Assembly: GCA_022496185.1 (NCBI GenBank) | Contig: WTXG01000029.1 | Span: 1 to 64,000 of the forward strand | Direction of reading: 5' to 3' | Length of the DNA: 64,000 nucleotides | Source of the DNA: Multifurca ochricompacta | Lineage: Eukaryota > Basidiomycota > Agaricomycetes > Russulales > Russulaceae | Shown here: piece after piece, positions 45,983-62,151 of the stretch | How the letters are laid out: each line of letters begins with the position of its first letter | How positions within the stretch are numbered: the first letter of the stretch is position 1 | Notes under the pieces: generated by a model | Databases searched by the model: none | What the model was told of the DNA's origin: nothing | Seen by the model: only the letters and a program-made list of their open reading frames with translations | Made by a program: the position numbers and the translations under genes

Positions 45983-47685
45983 ATGTCCTCCGATAAAAAA
46001 TGTAGGGAAAATAACCCTTCTCACTCACTTCAAGTCGAGGCATTAACTAATTCATTTCCGTTCAAGCCCTGCCATTCTACGTTACTTTCACCGCAGGAGC
46101 CATTGCTGGGGTCACCGAAATCCTCACTTTCTATCCTCTCGGTGCGCAAGCACCCCTATCGATGGCGCCCCTACCTGCTTACCATTGCCCAACATCCGGT
46201 CATATCCCTCTCACTGCGTGCGCACGCTCCCTCTAGATGTTGTCAGTATCTTTTTTATTCTTTCTCAATCTTGCGTTGGGAGCGCATGCACGTTACAATT
46301 GACAACGATGACACTGCTGATTGTGATTACGCTTACCTTTTTCCTCAGGTCAAAACCCGCATGCAACTCGAACGTGGCAAGAGTACTACCAGCCTTCTCG
46401 GGTCCTTCCGGACCATCATCCGTGAAGAAGGGTGCGTCCCCAGTTCGTCACCACTTTCTCTCCAGCAGATGTTGAAGTATTCCCTTCTCATAGTGTGGGA
46501 CGTCTTTACCGCGGTAGGTAAACAACGTTTTTAGCACCGCATGAATTAATACGGGCAAAAAGGTCTTGTTCCCCCGTTACTTCTCGAAGCGCCCAAGCGT
46601 GCCACAAAATTGTGCGTGTATTCCCTCCCAACTTTACTCCATTTCAAGTTTTTCAACTTTAACTCAGCGCCGCAAATGATTTTTGGGGGAAAATTTTTAA
46701 ACAACTGTCTGGCGAACCCGAGATGACAAGGCAACTTTCGATCATCACTGGTTGTAGCGCAGGAGCGACTGAAAGTTTCGTTGTCGTACCTTTCGAGCTC
46801 GTCAAGATTAAGTACGCACGCTGCTTTTCACTACGCATGGATACCTGCTCACGGTCGACAATTGTAGGTTGCAAGACAAGTCATTAGCAAGCACCTACAG
46901 CGGACCTCTCGATGTCGTACGGCAGGTCGTCCGCAAGGATGGTATACTTGGACTGTATGCCGGCATGGAGGCGACATTCTGGCGGTGCGTGACCTGCTAC
47001 GTAATTACTGTGGGTTTACCTGTGCTAACGCCGTCGCAGGAACTTGTGGTGGAACGGCGGCTACTTTGGGTCCATCTTCCAAGTCAAGACGATGCTTCCG
47101 AAAGCGGAGGTCCGCTGTGCATGTTATGGACGCTGTTGTAGTAGCTGAATGCTCTTCAGACACCCCAAGGGCAACTCTCGAACAATTTTGTATCGGGGGC
47201 TGTTGGGGGCTTCATTGGAACTGTCCTCAATACACCGTAAGTTACGAGTTGTTCATAGCTTCCACGCACTAGTGCTAACCCTGCCCTATCTCCATCACTA
47301 GATTTGACGTCAGTTGCTGACTTTCTCGCGTGTACTGTGATGGCCATTGCTGATTCTCCTTTTGGTAGGTTGTCAAGTCCCGCATCCAAGGCACAGAAAT
47401 AACACCCGGAGTTATTCCTAAATACAATTGGACATACCCTGCGTGCGTTTTTATGCTGTAATGGTTTCTTGTTATAGTTATCTTACCCCGCATAGACTTG
47501 TAACCATTTTCCGTGAGGAGGGCCCGGCCGCGCTGTACAAGGGTTTCGTACCCAAAGCATTAAGACTAGCACCTGGTGGTGGCGTGTTACTGCTCGTGGT
47601 CGAATTCACGCTGGATGTGTTCCGAAAAGGTACATTTCACAATGTGAACCTCCCTTTCCAACCCGTTGACAATGTGACTCTCTAG
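45983..47685 (+). CDS. ODC1: Mitochondrial carrier, oxodicarboxylate (ODC) type
   Basis: Inner-membrane carrier exchanging 2-oxoadipate/2-oxoglutarate in the best-studied relatives. Exons: 45983-46001, 46067-46141, 46237-46241, 46349-46431, 46494-46513, 46563-46611, 46668-46811, 46868-46984, 47040-47109, 47160-47236, 47302-47308, 47369-47442 and 47496-47685. They sum to 930 nt = 309 residues plus stop, the usual length. The three repeats carry the carrier signature YPLDVVKTRMQ, VPFELVKIKLQ and TPFDVVKSRIQ. ODC-type context: GRLYRGLVPPLLLEAPKRAT and RNLWWNGGYFGSIFQVK. Two exons are only 5 and 7 nt and both encode signature residues; without them the motif and frame fail. No lesions were seen. 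Substrate assignment is by similarity. Confidence 0.88.
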
Positions 47686-47994
47686 CGCTTGGACCGCCAT
47701 ATATTTAAGACGGTGTAGCACATTGTCGCATTGTTCTACTACTTTAATGACAAGGGTTCGTCAAACTACGCCTGTGCATGTATTAAGTCTCGCCGGGCCT
47801 CGTAGCGAATTGTGAGAAATACAAGTCACAGCATATCAACATAAAGTCTATGTTGATGAAGATTTGAGAAGGGAGTCTGAGGACCTTAGCAGACTTTGTC
47901 TAATTGAATAAATAAGCGGCTTCTATTTCCACCATTTTACCATGAACTTGCGGGTTGGTCTTGCCAAACCCCATTCTCACCTTGAATCACTCGG

Positions 47995-49438
47995 ATGTCT
48001 TACCGCAAACGCAAACATCGACAACGTTCGGTCACTCGCAACAGTCAACAGGACTATCCTGACGGACCATCTCCAGCGCACCCAGATCCCACGCTTTTCA
48101 TCGTTGCCCATGAGGCGGACATTATCCGAGGTCCGCATGCAGCACGTACCGCAGATTCACTAGAGGTCGGTCTGAATGTTGATGGAAAAGGGGGCACGCG
48201 TATTGGCGAAGGTCTGATAAAATGGGAGAGCCATATAGGCGGCGGGGAAGACGGCGAGGAAGGCGAAATGTGGGTAGACAGGTGTGTACATCTTTTCTCT
48301 ACGCCCCTCGAATGAATCATGCCGTTTGCAAAAACTGTGTCGCATCTCCAAGTCTGCCAATAAGTAGTGAACTCTTGGGTATTTTCCTCTCCTTTTTCTT
48401 TCTTCTTCTTCCCCTGTCACCCTTGGCAATTTCATTGCGTGTGGGCAACTCCACGCTCATATTCGCGAACGCAACACCAACAGATACGACGCTCGGCTCC
48501 TCCTAGACGCTCTCCCCACTATCAATGCAGCCGCAGCCGCACTAGCCCGACCGGATTCCCCAAGCGGATGGTCCGACCTTCCTTCAGACGCAGAAGACAC
48601 TTTCTTCCTCACACCAACAGAGACCGCGGACCTACATCGCACCAAACGCCTACGTCATCTCGACGCGCTACGCACCGCACGCCTACGCGCTCTCTCCCCA
48701 GACACGGACCCCGCGCCCCTTCTGGGCTCAGCAGACCCATGGGGCGATAGCGATGAAGAGGTAAAAATCCACTCACTTTAATATATGATAATATGATCAC
48801 TTAAAAAATACCATGGCACTTACTACCCACCATTTTCTCCCCCCACCCCTCACCGCCCCCCTCTTTCCCCCTCCCCTGGGACCCTGTAGCCAGACGAAGC
48901 CCAAATAGAACTTATGCGCCGTACGGCGACGTACGTTACCCGCGCAACGAACTCCGCGCAACTCCGTGCGCGTATCCTCGCGCATCATGGTGCCGACCCC
49001 CGCATTGCGTTTCTCCGCGGACGTGGAGCAGGGCGTGGGCGCGCGCGCAAGCGGATGCGCGACGCGAGATACTCGTAGAGCGGGAGGAGGCCCAGGCCCA
49101 GAGTGTGGGCGCGCTTGGCGGGTTGACTGGGTATGGGAGCGCAAGTGAGAGCGAGAATGAGGATGATGGGGAAAATATAAGTGGACAAGGTATTGTTCGT
49201 GGTGGACGGTGGCGGTGGTGGCGTTGATGCTGATGCTGATGCTGATGGTATCGTCGAGGGTGTGCAAGTACAAGTGTTGATAGAGGCTCAAAAGGCTGAG
49301 GCCGAAGAAGTCGCAGAACGTGCGGCGCAAGAAGCTCGACGCGCCAAGGCTCGAGAGTGGGCCGAGAAACGGCGTGCAGGAAAGGCTCTTGCCACGGTGG
49401 ATAAAGACGATCAATGGACTGATATGACTTTTAACTAA
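47995..49438 (+). CDS. SURP-like domain protein (unassigned), one frameshift
   Basis: Probable nuclear/RNA-related protein; function not assigned. Exons about 47995-48281, 48484-48761, 48891-49189 and 49284-49438. Visible features: basic start MSYRKRKHRQR; acidic patch GGGEDGEEGEMWVDR; LLLDALPTINAAAAALARPD; DPWGDSDEEPDEAQIELMRR; then LRARILAHHGADPRIAFLRG, which resembles the core of a SURP/SWAP module (compare F-A-F-L endings); a charged helical tail EAQKAEAEEVAERAAQEARR and the end DDQWTDMTFN. In exon 3 the frame must shift at GGACGTGGAGC (about 49019-49029) to continue as WSRAWARAQADARREILVER; one T appears to be missing. Intron 2 (48282-48483) is unusually long for this window. The SURP comparison is tentative. 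Confidence 0.6.
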
Positions 49439-49575
49439 GCGGTGCTCTCTTCGTTGCGAACACAACGTGTCTCAGAGACTTCTAAATAGGTTTGTAAAAA
49501 AAATATGAGTACGGTAGCAGAGGAAATCAATTATGTACACGACCAAGCCAAGCCAACCCTTTTACTTTTCTTTTT

Positions 49576-51243
49576 TCACTCTGCTTTCCCAAGTCCCTCA
49601 CTGCCGTGCTCCCCCAGGACCTTAAGTCGCTCTGTAAGCGTCGGGTGGCTGTGGTGATAAGCCGAATACAGCCAATCGACCCAAACGGTCGACAGATTCT
49701 CCACGTGCAAGCCGATGAGAGCTCGCCCAAGACGGGTGCCCATGTCCTTCATCGCTTCCTTTTCTTCTGCAGACTCGGCGTGTAGAATCGAAGGAAGCTC
49801 GCAAGCAAATCGGTCCGCCTGATATTCGAAGCGACGCGAAACAGCATTCAGGGCCATCCCTACGATGGCTTCAAGCGGCGTCAGCACCATCTGCAAATGT
49901 GTGGATTAGTCAGATGGTATCACTGGGGAGGAGGGGGGGTTATCATACCTGGTAAAGGAGGAAAGCGATGATCGGGGGTGGGCGCGCAGCGACGGACTCA
50001 GGGAAGCCGAAAGAGCGGAGAAGAGGGGGTGCATTGAGGAAGGCTGGGAATAGAGCGAGGATGGTAAAGAGGTGGAGTTGGGATACGAAGAGGAGTTTAG
50101 TCGGGTGAAGGTAGTACCAGTGGCCAAGCTCATGCGCGAGGACAGCTTCGACTTCTTCAGGTCGAGATTGCTTGATCAAGGTGTCAAAAATGACGATGTG
50201 TTTGCTCTACGGGGGAGTCAGCTAGGATTTATGACCGGATAATGCGCTTACCCAGGGAAGTCCGAAGAAGTATGCATTGGAATGCGAACTACGTTTTGAA
50301 CCGTCGATTTCATAGAGATGTTTGAGAGGAAACTTGAGCTTAGACGCGAGCGCCTCGATGCGAGTCCGGAGCTCGCCTTCAGGGAGAGGGGAGAGTTTAT
50401 TAAAGAGAGGCTGAATGATAGTCGGGTAGAGAACGATCATTGAAAGCTGGAAGATAAGTCTAAGGAGAAAGTAAGCATGAGACAAACAAGGAACGCGAAA
50501 AACAAACAGAAGCATCATGACCCAAGGTACGAAGCGGTCGCCAGCCCACTCAAAGATATAAAGGAAGGCGGTAAGAAGGGGTGTGCCAAGAAAAACGCCA
50601 AGAGCCCAGCCTTTCAGCATGTCAGCGAAGTAGAGGGAGAGTGTCGTCTTATTGAAACCGTGCTGCTCCTCGAGGACGAAAGTTTGGTACAAACCAAGAG
50701 GCAAGGTTGGAAGAGTGGAAATGAATGTCAAGAGGAAACAAATAGAACCGACTGAGAAATCTGCGAGGGGTTGGGTCAAACCTATGCTTCAGGTAAAATA
50801 CTCTTGAGGCATACCAGATACTCTGGGCCATAGCCAGCCCGTCCCAGGAGTTGGCCAGAGACTGTCCACACCCAGGGATAGTAAACGCCCGAGGCAAGTT
50901 GAAGGGTGTCGATGAACTGTTTGTACAGCCCTGAGACAATGGAGAACTTGGCCTTGTGCTTTCCATATTTCTGGGATTTATTGAACACCTCTGGTGAGAA
51001 GTGATCCGCGAGGACAGCTGGGGGAGCTGGTTTGGAGTAAAGTGGGTATTGGCGCAACCTGCATAAAAGGAGGATTTAACGGTGAAAAGCAGAGATAAAG
51101 ATGAGGGCGTACAGGAGGTAAGACTCGAAGAAGCAGATACCCCAGGAGAAAACGAGAACGTAAGTTCGCCAATCGATTGGATCTTCTTGAACAAAAGCGA
51201 GGCGGTGCTGAATAGCCGCAAGTTGAGCGTGCAGAAAATCCAT
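49576..51243 (-). CDS. STE24: CAAX prenyl protease 1 (Ste24, M48A zinc metalloprotease)
   Basis: Integral ER/nuclear-membrane zinc protease that removes the last three residues of farnesylated CAAX proteins such as basidiomycete and yeast lipopeptide pheromones. Exons 51243-51113, 51058-50802, 50751-50252, 50206-49949 and 49890-49576 give 486 residues, in frame. The zinc motif is HELGHW (HExxH) after EEVEAVLA; the third ligand region is RRFEYQADRFA. Other hallmarks: TFVLEEQHGFNKTTLSLYFAD, LYPTIIQPLFNKLSPLPEGE, KLLFVSQLHLF and the ending HPTLTERLKVL. Several hydrophobic spans fit the seven-helix fold. The segment VFRVPCLSHAYFLLR (about 50500-50455) looks like an unspliced 44-nt intron by sequence, but removing it breaks the frame. 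It is kept as coding. Confidence 0.93.
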
Positions 51244-51689
51244 TCCAACAAATATCTGCTTGAGCTGTTGGGGTTCAACTTTCAGTATTTTTTTTTCTTT
51301 TTCTTTTTAAAATGCGTCTGTGGGTGTGGTTTTGCGTCCGTGTGTCCGTTTTGTGTGTCTGGTCTGGTCTGGTCTGGGTCTTAGTGTCTGTCTCTGTTGC
51401 TGTCTCACTCTCTCTCAACTCAAAAATTATTCAAACCGTCCCTAAAGTGTCACGTGTTCAGTTTATTTCTCTTCTTCTTATTGGTTCGGTGTTGTTCGCG
51501 GGAATATTAAATCTCCGCCCTAATACTCTCACGGACATTCGGTTGTTGTCTACTCGACAGGTCGCTCCTCGTCATTGCGCTCGGCGTCGACAAAGTTTAC
51601 AGAGCATAGCGCCTCCCCTTGCAAAGGGCGAAAGGCTCTTCTTAATATTGCTTGTCAAATTTTTAAATTTTCTTTTATCGACTTGGAGA
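51244..51689. promoter_or_regulatory. Divergent promoter, STE24 / complex I 75-kDa subunit
   Basis: 446 bases between start codons, with long CT- and GT-rich tracts (51285-51420) and one CACGTG (51451-51456) in GTGTCACGTGTTC. No TATA box was seen near either start. Confidence 0.5.
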
Positions 51690-54495
51690 ATGCTCAGACT
51701 GGTTTCCGCCGCGTCGAGGTCAACATCGAATGGCTGGCTGTCCCGCGTGGCCTGCACAGACTGTCGGAATAACCGTATGTTCATCTGCCTGTTTCGAGTA
51801 TTATCCTTGAATTAATAGTTTACATGCTTGCATGTAAAGGCCGTCGGTCGTTTGCTTCAACCTCGGCGCACAAGGCAGACATTACGCTCACTGTCGACGG
51901 CAAAGAAGTCACCGTTCCTCAAGGTGTGACATCTGTACTGTAGCATGCTCCAACTCCAGTATTAATCAACCGGGCAAGGTTCTGCATTAATTCAAGCGTG
52001 TGAGGCCGCTGGCGCGACAATTCCACGGTGCATACATTTCCGACTTCAATCATACAACGTGCTCATAGCTCACTCAAATATGCGCTCAGATTTTGTTACC
52101 ATGATAGACTTGCGATCGCGGGCAACTGCCGGTGAGAAAGGTGATGTGTCCACATATAATTCATCTAATCACCCTTAGAATGTGTTTGGTCGAGGTGGAG
52201 CGCTCACCCAAACCAGTCGCATCATGGTATGTTAGTCCCTTTGAGTATCGACCTCTTATCATCGGTCCCCGACAGCGCGATGCCGGCAATGCATGGGTCG
52301 AAGGTGTTCACAAACACGCCACTAGTCCACGAAGCAAGGTAACAACTTCTCCTACTCGGAGTTTTGTACGTAATCTAATTCTCGCTGCTTTATCTCTAAG
52401 AGAGGGTGTCATGGAATTCCTTCTTGCCAATCACCCTCTCGACTGTCCAATATGTGACCAAGGCGGTGAATGCGATCTCCAGGACCAGTCTATGAGGTAC
52501 GGCTCCGATCGGACACGTTTCCATGAGATCGCCGGCAAGCGCGCCGTCGAGGACAAAAACCTTGGTCCTCTCGTTAAGACGTCCATGAATCGGTGTATCC
52601 AATGCACGCGTTGCGTTCGCTTCGCCAATGAGGTCGCAGGCGTCGAAGAGCTTGGTACTACTGGCCGTGGTAACGATATTCAAATAGGCATGTACGTGGA
52701 GAAGACCATGGACTCGGAACTTTCGGGCAATATCGTTGATTTGTGCCCCGTTGGTGCCTTGACGAGCAAACCGTATGCATTCCATGCGCGGCCATGGGAG
52801 CTTAAGAACACTGAATCAATTGATGTATTCGATGCCGTGGGTCTAACATCCGCGTTGACTCACGCGGCGTGCAAGTGATGCGTATCCAACCCCGCACGAA
52901 TGATGATGTCAACGAGGAATGGATATCGGACAAAACACGTCATGCGCATGATGGCCTGAGGTTCCAGCGTCTCACAACCCCCCTCATTAAGCAAGGTGAT
53001 CGGTTCGTTGCCGCATCATGGGAGGATGCCCTTGCGGCCATTGTGGCTGGACTCGCTAAGTCTGGCGCGAAGGGCGATGAGATACAGGCTGTTGCCGGTC
53101 ACCTCGCGGATACGGAATCACTCGTGGCCTTGAAGGATCTCACCAACAAGCTCGGTTCAGACAACACTGCCTTAGACCAAGCAGGCGGCTATGCTCCCCC
53201 GGTTGCTGGTGTCGACATTCGGTCAAATTACCTCTTTAATGCGACGATCCCGGGTGTTGAGCAGGCAGATGTCATATTGCTTGTTGGTACGAACCCACGA
53301 CATGAGGCGGCTGTTCTCAACTCGCGCATCCGTAAATCATGGATACACACCGGTCTCGAAGTCGGCTTGATCGGTGAACGCGTAGACACGACGTACGGGT
53401 ACTATTACTTAGGACAAGATGTCAAGGCGCTGGCGGATTTCATTGCTGGCAAGGGCGAGTTCGCCAAGAAGTTTGCCGCAGCTAAACGTCCGTTAATTAT
53501 TGTTGGGAGCGCAGTTGGGGAGCACGTGGACGGGCCGGCGGCTTACAATGCATTGGCGAAATTTGTCGAGAAGAATAAGGGCAAGCTCGTCACGACCGAT
53601 TGGAATGGGTTCGCAGTTCTCCAACGGGTGCGTCCTACGGCTGTTATCATCCCCTGACGCTCATTAGTATTGTATTGTTAGGCTGCCTCTCGCGCCGCGG
53701 CATATGACATTGGTTTTGTCCCATCTAAGAAAGCGGCTGCGACGAAACCCAAGTTCATCTACCTCCTTAATGCCGACGAGGTTGACCCTGCATCGATCCC
53801 AAGAGGCGCGTTTGTTGTATACCAAGGTCACCACGGTGACCTTGGTGCTCAGCTGGCGGATGTGTGTCTTCCTGGTTCTGCGTATACCGAGAAGTCGACG
53901 ACGTGGGTGAATACCGAAGGCCGTTCGCAACTTGGGCGGGCCGCAGTACCCCCGCCAGGTGCTGCCCGCGAGGACTGGAAAATTATTCGGTAGGTGATCG
54001 CCCCACTCGTAGTGACCTAACGTATAACAATGAAATGTGCGCAGCGCACTGTCGGAGGTCTTGGGCATTGCGCTACCGTACGACGACGTACTCGCTCTCC
54101 GGGATCGTATGTGGGAGCTCTCACCCTCGCTTGTTCGATACGACACATCAGAACACACATCGACGATGTTGCGCTCGCGGGGCTCAAGACACTCGTAGCG
54201 GACACTACATCTGCGAAGGCGAGTGGGGCTTTACTTCGCAAACCGATCTCGAATTTCTACCAGACGGATCCTATATCACGCGCGTGCGTTCTCTATTTTT
54301 TTTTCGTAATTTTGGAAGCTGATTACGGGTTCGATGTGTAGGTCAGTGACGATGGCACAATGCACACGTGCGTTTGTCAAGGGCGAGCAATACGGGTTTC
54401 AGAGTCGGAGAAGTCGTCTCAGGCTGCGTACGCATGACATTAGTATATATATATTTTTTTCGATAGACGGGATCTCAAGCACAATCATAAAATGA
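51690..54495 (+). CDS. nuo78: NADH:ubiquinone oxidoreductase 75/78-kDa subunit (complex I)
   Basis: Iron-sulfur subunit of the peripheral arm of mitochondrial complex I (NDUFS1/NuoG). Exons 51690-51774, 51840-51923, 51979-52027, 52090-52131, 52179-52226, 52276-52338, 52401-53627, 53682-53989, 54045-54283 and 54342-54495. N-terminal presequence [20 protein letters not shown]. The [2Fe-2S] ligands are spread over small exons ([20 protein letters not shown]). [4Fe-4S] motifs: [18 protein letters not shown] and [14 protein letters not shown]; then [20 protein letters not shown] and the molybdopterin-like domain ([20 protein letters not shown]). Two one-base losses break the frame: GTGGGTCTAAC at about 52842 (should give [11 protein letters not shown]) and near 54160 (should give [14 protein letters not shown]). 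The gene is essential for respiration in most fungi, so assembly error is the likelier cause. The exact C terminus is uncertain. Confidence 0.92.
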
Positions 54496-55312
54496 AAAAT
54501 TTCCTTTATCATTATGATCTTGTTTTCTTATCTTTTCTTTTCTTTTCTTTTCTTGTTTCTCTGCTCTGCTTTGTTTCACAGATACGATACGCACGTCCGG
54601 GAACAAAATGATCGAAGAACCGTGGGAGTCCACGGCACACGCAAAATGGGAGTCGTGTCCTGGTTCTGATCAATTACAACCACAATTACAAATAATTTCG
54701 GCCTGGTCTAACGGCTCCTAAGTACATCGAAACGGGGAAGGCGACAAGAATATGGGTAAAATACCAAGCTCCACCAAGTTGAGGGAACAGTTGCAGTTCT
54801 GCTGTTTGCTCGTCCAATGTCACGTGGTTTCTAGATTATAAAGTATCATGTGACCACTGAGGCCCGTCTCATTCATATTTCAAAACGTTCGCCGGCGGGG
54901 CGATAAGGCTGTGTCATGGGTGTTGTTAAACAAAGCGATGGCATGGTAGGTGGTCAGTTGAATGGCTTCTTATTACGAGCGCGATTGAGTCGTCGGCCAC
55001 CGGGAGGGGGGGCGGCTCGGTGTTAGTACTTAGTAGTAATTAATTATTCACTTTGTGTTTCGCGCGCTTCCAAAAATAATACTCGGACAGTCAAGTCAGT
55101 ATCACAGGGCTTGTTGGTGTTCATTGACACCTTTCATTTTCGCAGACTACTTTCGTAATACGAACAAGCGTCTGTTACAACACATCGAATAGCGAGTTGA
55201 ATGGCGATTTTCAAAACCATTTTGAGAAGACACCTCAGGAGCTGAGTACACAGTAAAAAAAAAATCAGAGGGTGAATGAAGATGAAGATGAAGTAACGAG
55301 ATGAACTTACTT
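54496..55312. other. Gap between complex I gene and lectin
   Basis: No gene. It contains a TTTTC pentanucleotide repeat (about 54530-54555), TATATATA upstream of it, and CACGTG (54821-54826) near ATCATGTGACC. The lectin 3' untranslated region is at its right end. Confidence 0.45.
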
Positions 55313-59049
<3,737 letters not shown>

Positions 59050-62000
59050 TCACGCACCGTAGTGAACAAAGTTCACCCATCGCTCAAGAGTCATCCCCTT
59101 CTTTCTCCTCATCTTCCGCGTAGCATCACGAAGCGCCTTCGCAGATCTCAAGTGATAACCTACCCCTTCCCCATTCGCAGAGAACATCGACTTGTAGAAA
59201 TTCTCTGCAAGTTCACGTCCATCTATATCCGCCATCTCCCACATCGTCCCCACCACACTTCGAAATCCACAATATTGAACTGCCGCCGTAAGGTGAAGTC
59301 CTTCGTCCGCAATACTTCCACCTGTCAATTCCGCAGTGTGACATGCAGCAAGGAACGCAAATTCACCAGCGGGAAGTCGAGACCGTACAATATCCAGCAG
59401 TGTAAGCCGCTCGTCATTGAACAGCTTGAATGATGCATCGAATGGTTTCCCAGTCTTCAGTGTTCCATGACACACGAAATGTACCAATCCGTGATGTCGC
59501 AGTCCTTTCACCACACCAGCCGGTGTTGCGTTCTGCCCACAGAGGGTGACCACTGGCACCCGCGAATTGAGAGACTGTATGACTGCCATCTCTCCAAAAG
59601 CGCCTGGTAACGATTCATCTGGATTAGCCACAAGGAGCAACGAAGGTTGGCAAGACGCTTTTGGACTGGGTTTGCGAGACTCGATCAGTGCAGAGAGTGT
59701 CGGTGTATATGAAGGGATATATAAATCTGAAAAGTATCGCTTGACACCGTCATTTGATGGGATTGGGCCCATGCATGAAGCGGAAGAGAGCAGAAAACGG
59801 AGGTCGGACACCACCAGATTCGTGATTGTTCTGGTACACCCAAAGTGCAGAGCCTGTCAATGACTGGTTCGCCGACAAGGTTATAAAGACTCTCGAGTAC
59901 AGAACGTAAAGCGCGCTTGTATTTGTCCGAATCGAGACCATCCTTTCGTGCGACCACTAGGCGATCTTTTAAATCATTTGCAAGACGATAGAAATCGTTA
60001 GTTGTAGGGATAAGGGAAGGGGGAGAGTCGCGAACGAGAATGAGAATGTCAGAACGCCACTCGCTATGGTTGATAATGACGACGGGCCCTTCTGAAGCAG
60101 CAATATGAATATTTTCGAATGATGGCGTCTTCAGAAAGTCCCCAAATCCTGGTAATTCTTGGATCTGGGATACGAGTACATCTCGTTCGTCCAGAAGCCT
60201 CTTTTGCTCCACAACCAGACGACTGAATGGGTCCATCCCATCATCAACCTGTGATCCACCATCACTGATCTCTATAGTCCCACTCGGCGTGACGGACATG
60301 GTGAGTGACTCGAGGTCCTTGTTAATTGTTGTAATTTCTCTGCTAGAGGTGAATTGACACCAGAAAGTTGATCCATGAATTGCGAAGACCACGCATTTCA
60401 GACCATAGTAATGCCCTCCCTCGTTCTAGAGTCTCAATAGCCTGACTGAATTGACCCATTCGATCTGGTAAGACGCGTAGTCCAGTGGCATATTGTCACA
60501 GAGCTCTCGCATTGCGACCAGTTGACCATGCTGTATTTGTAAGGTCGGCGCGGAAACCAATGAACTCTGCATTAATGACATGGCCTTCTCGTATGCAACG
60601 GAGACGGACGGATCCTAGTCCCTCGTGCAACAAATGCCCAGAGACATGAAAAAGCGAATCGGTCAGGCATCCTCGCGAATCTATCACTGACACCCATAGG
60701 AAATAGCCGCATGATTTCATCCAAGTCCTGCATACGACAAAGTAACGCCAAGCGGGTGGATAAAGACAAAGCAAGTTGTTGAATTAGTTTGAACCGAAAG
60801 GCTTCGAATTTTGCATTTCAAGAACGCTACGATGGAGAGTAATTGACTCGTCAGGTACACCACTTTATTCGAGCACTTAAATGCAGCGTAAAGGTCGTAG
60901 CCCAAAAAGAGTGCTGATCGGAACCAAAATGGGTGACTCGTGCCAGTTGAAAGAAGTGACATTCGGCGATACTTGATAACCTCTTCAAGGTCCTTTATAT
61001 CCCTGGTACGAGAGAACTTGGTTCTATGCCAATTCACAAGATCCTCATGTGTGTGTTGTGATTGGAGTGCCCCGGGGAGTCTTGGAGATTAGTTCGCGAA
61101 GATTTCGGATTTTCTCCTCTACCACTGTCATCGGATACGCCGCTCGATCAGCATCCACTTTATCAAATGTGCCCAGAGGTGAAGATGATACAAGGCTGGC
61201 CATTTCAGAAGTACGATAACGCGCTTCTTGAAGAGCTTCTGTGAGACCGAAGTTATTGAAGCGCTGCTCGGCAAGGATTGCCATCCCATGGGTAAGGCCA
61301 TGTCGAAGCTTATCGCTGAGGGAAGAAGAGCTGAGCAAGGCACGACGACGGGAAATCGCCTCCTCTAAATATTCTGGATCTGGATAGATGCTAGCCCGTA
61401 AACGCGCAAGTGTTGAAGCCATTGCTGAAGCCAGAATCTGTGTTCTAATTGAGCTTTCCCCAGGAGGATTTGAGGCGATGACATTTTCTAGGAGAATCAT
61501 TGCCTCCTCGTAATCGTCATTCAAATAAGTTGTCCCGAATCGAATTACGAGGGTAACGGCCAGTCCGAGAGGGACTAGGTCCAAGTCTGGCGGGCAGATC
61601 TTCAGCGCGTCCCGCAGACATTGAATGACTTCATCTAACGGCTGTAGTTGCTTCCCTTGATAAAATATCTCCATTATAGCCCCAGCGAGAGCAAGAATGG
61701 CGCCGGTTGGGTAGCGTGCTGAATTATTTGAGGTGAGGAGTTCTCGGCATAAGGTCACCATTTCCTCAATATTCTGCGTCCCACCTGCATCCAGCTTCAC
61801 TGGGACAGCCAACGCCTGAACAAGCGATGTTGTGACGACATTACGGAGGACGCCGAATGTATCTAGGGGTAGTTCTCGGAGAAAACGAAGGTATTCAACC
61901 GCATACTTGGCATCTTCGGGTTGCTTGAACGCCTTCGAGCGACGAAGGAGGGAAGATGCAAGTTGAAAAAATAGTAGGATAATGTTTAGGCTGGCTCCAT

Positions 62001-62151
62001 CCAAGGGAGGGGAGAGGAAGATCGCTTCAGTATAGTGCAGGATGGACTTGTCCAGGTCCTCCTTCTGATCTGAAAACCGGTAGCGTTTAAATCGCATCAT
62101 AGCCAGGGTGTGGATGCAGATGGTGTGAGCGAAACAGGGTCGAGGGAACAA
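59050..62151 (-). pseudogene. TPR-CHAT protein gene, multiply frameshifted
   Basis: TPR proteins ending in a CHAT (caspase-like clan CD) protease domain are expanded in Agaricomycetes; function mostly unknown. Tetratricopeptide-like helices run from 62151 (LDKSILHYTEAIFLSPPLDG, LEEAISRRRALLSSSSLSDK) through 60700, then IETLERGRALLWSEMRGL near 60420-60370 and a linker with ERDVLVSQIQELPGFGDFLK. The CHAT domain has the catalytic His in VHFVCHGTLK (about 59480) and Cys in FLAACHTAELTG (about 59345), with VVGTMWEMAD following; it ends at 59050. The protein-like sequence jumps frame at about 61045, 60840, 60780, 60560, 60400, 60370 and 59765 (LPLHA/MGPIPS). Some shifts are at dinucleotide or homopolymer runs. 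Called a pseudogene because of their number; a badly assembled gene cannot be excluded. Confidence 0.75.

Noticed and set aside
2424..54826. CACGTG (E-box-like) enrichment across promoters
   Set aside because: I counted about a dozen copies in 64 kb; a 6-mer is expected about 16 times by chance. Only the cluster at 2422-3042 is unusual and is reported as part of the MITE candidate.
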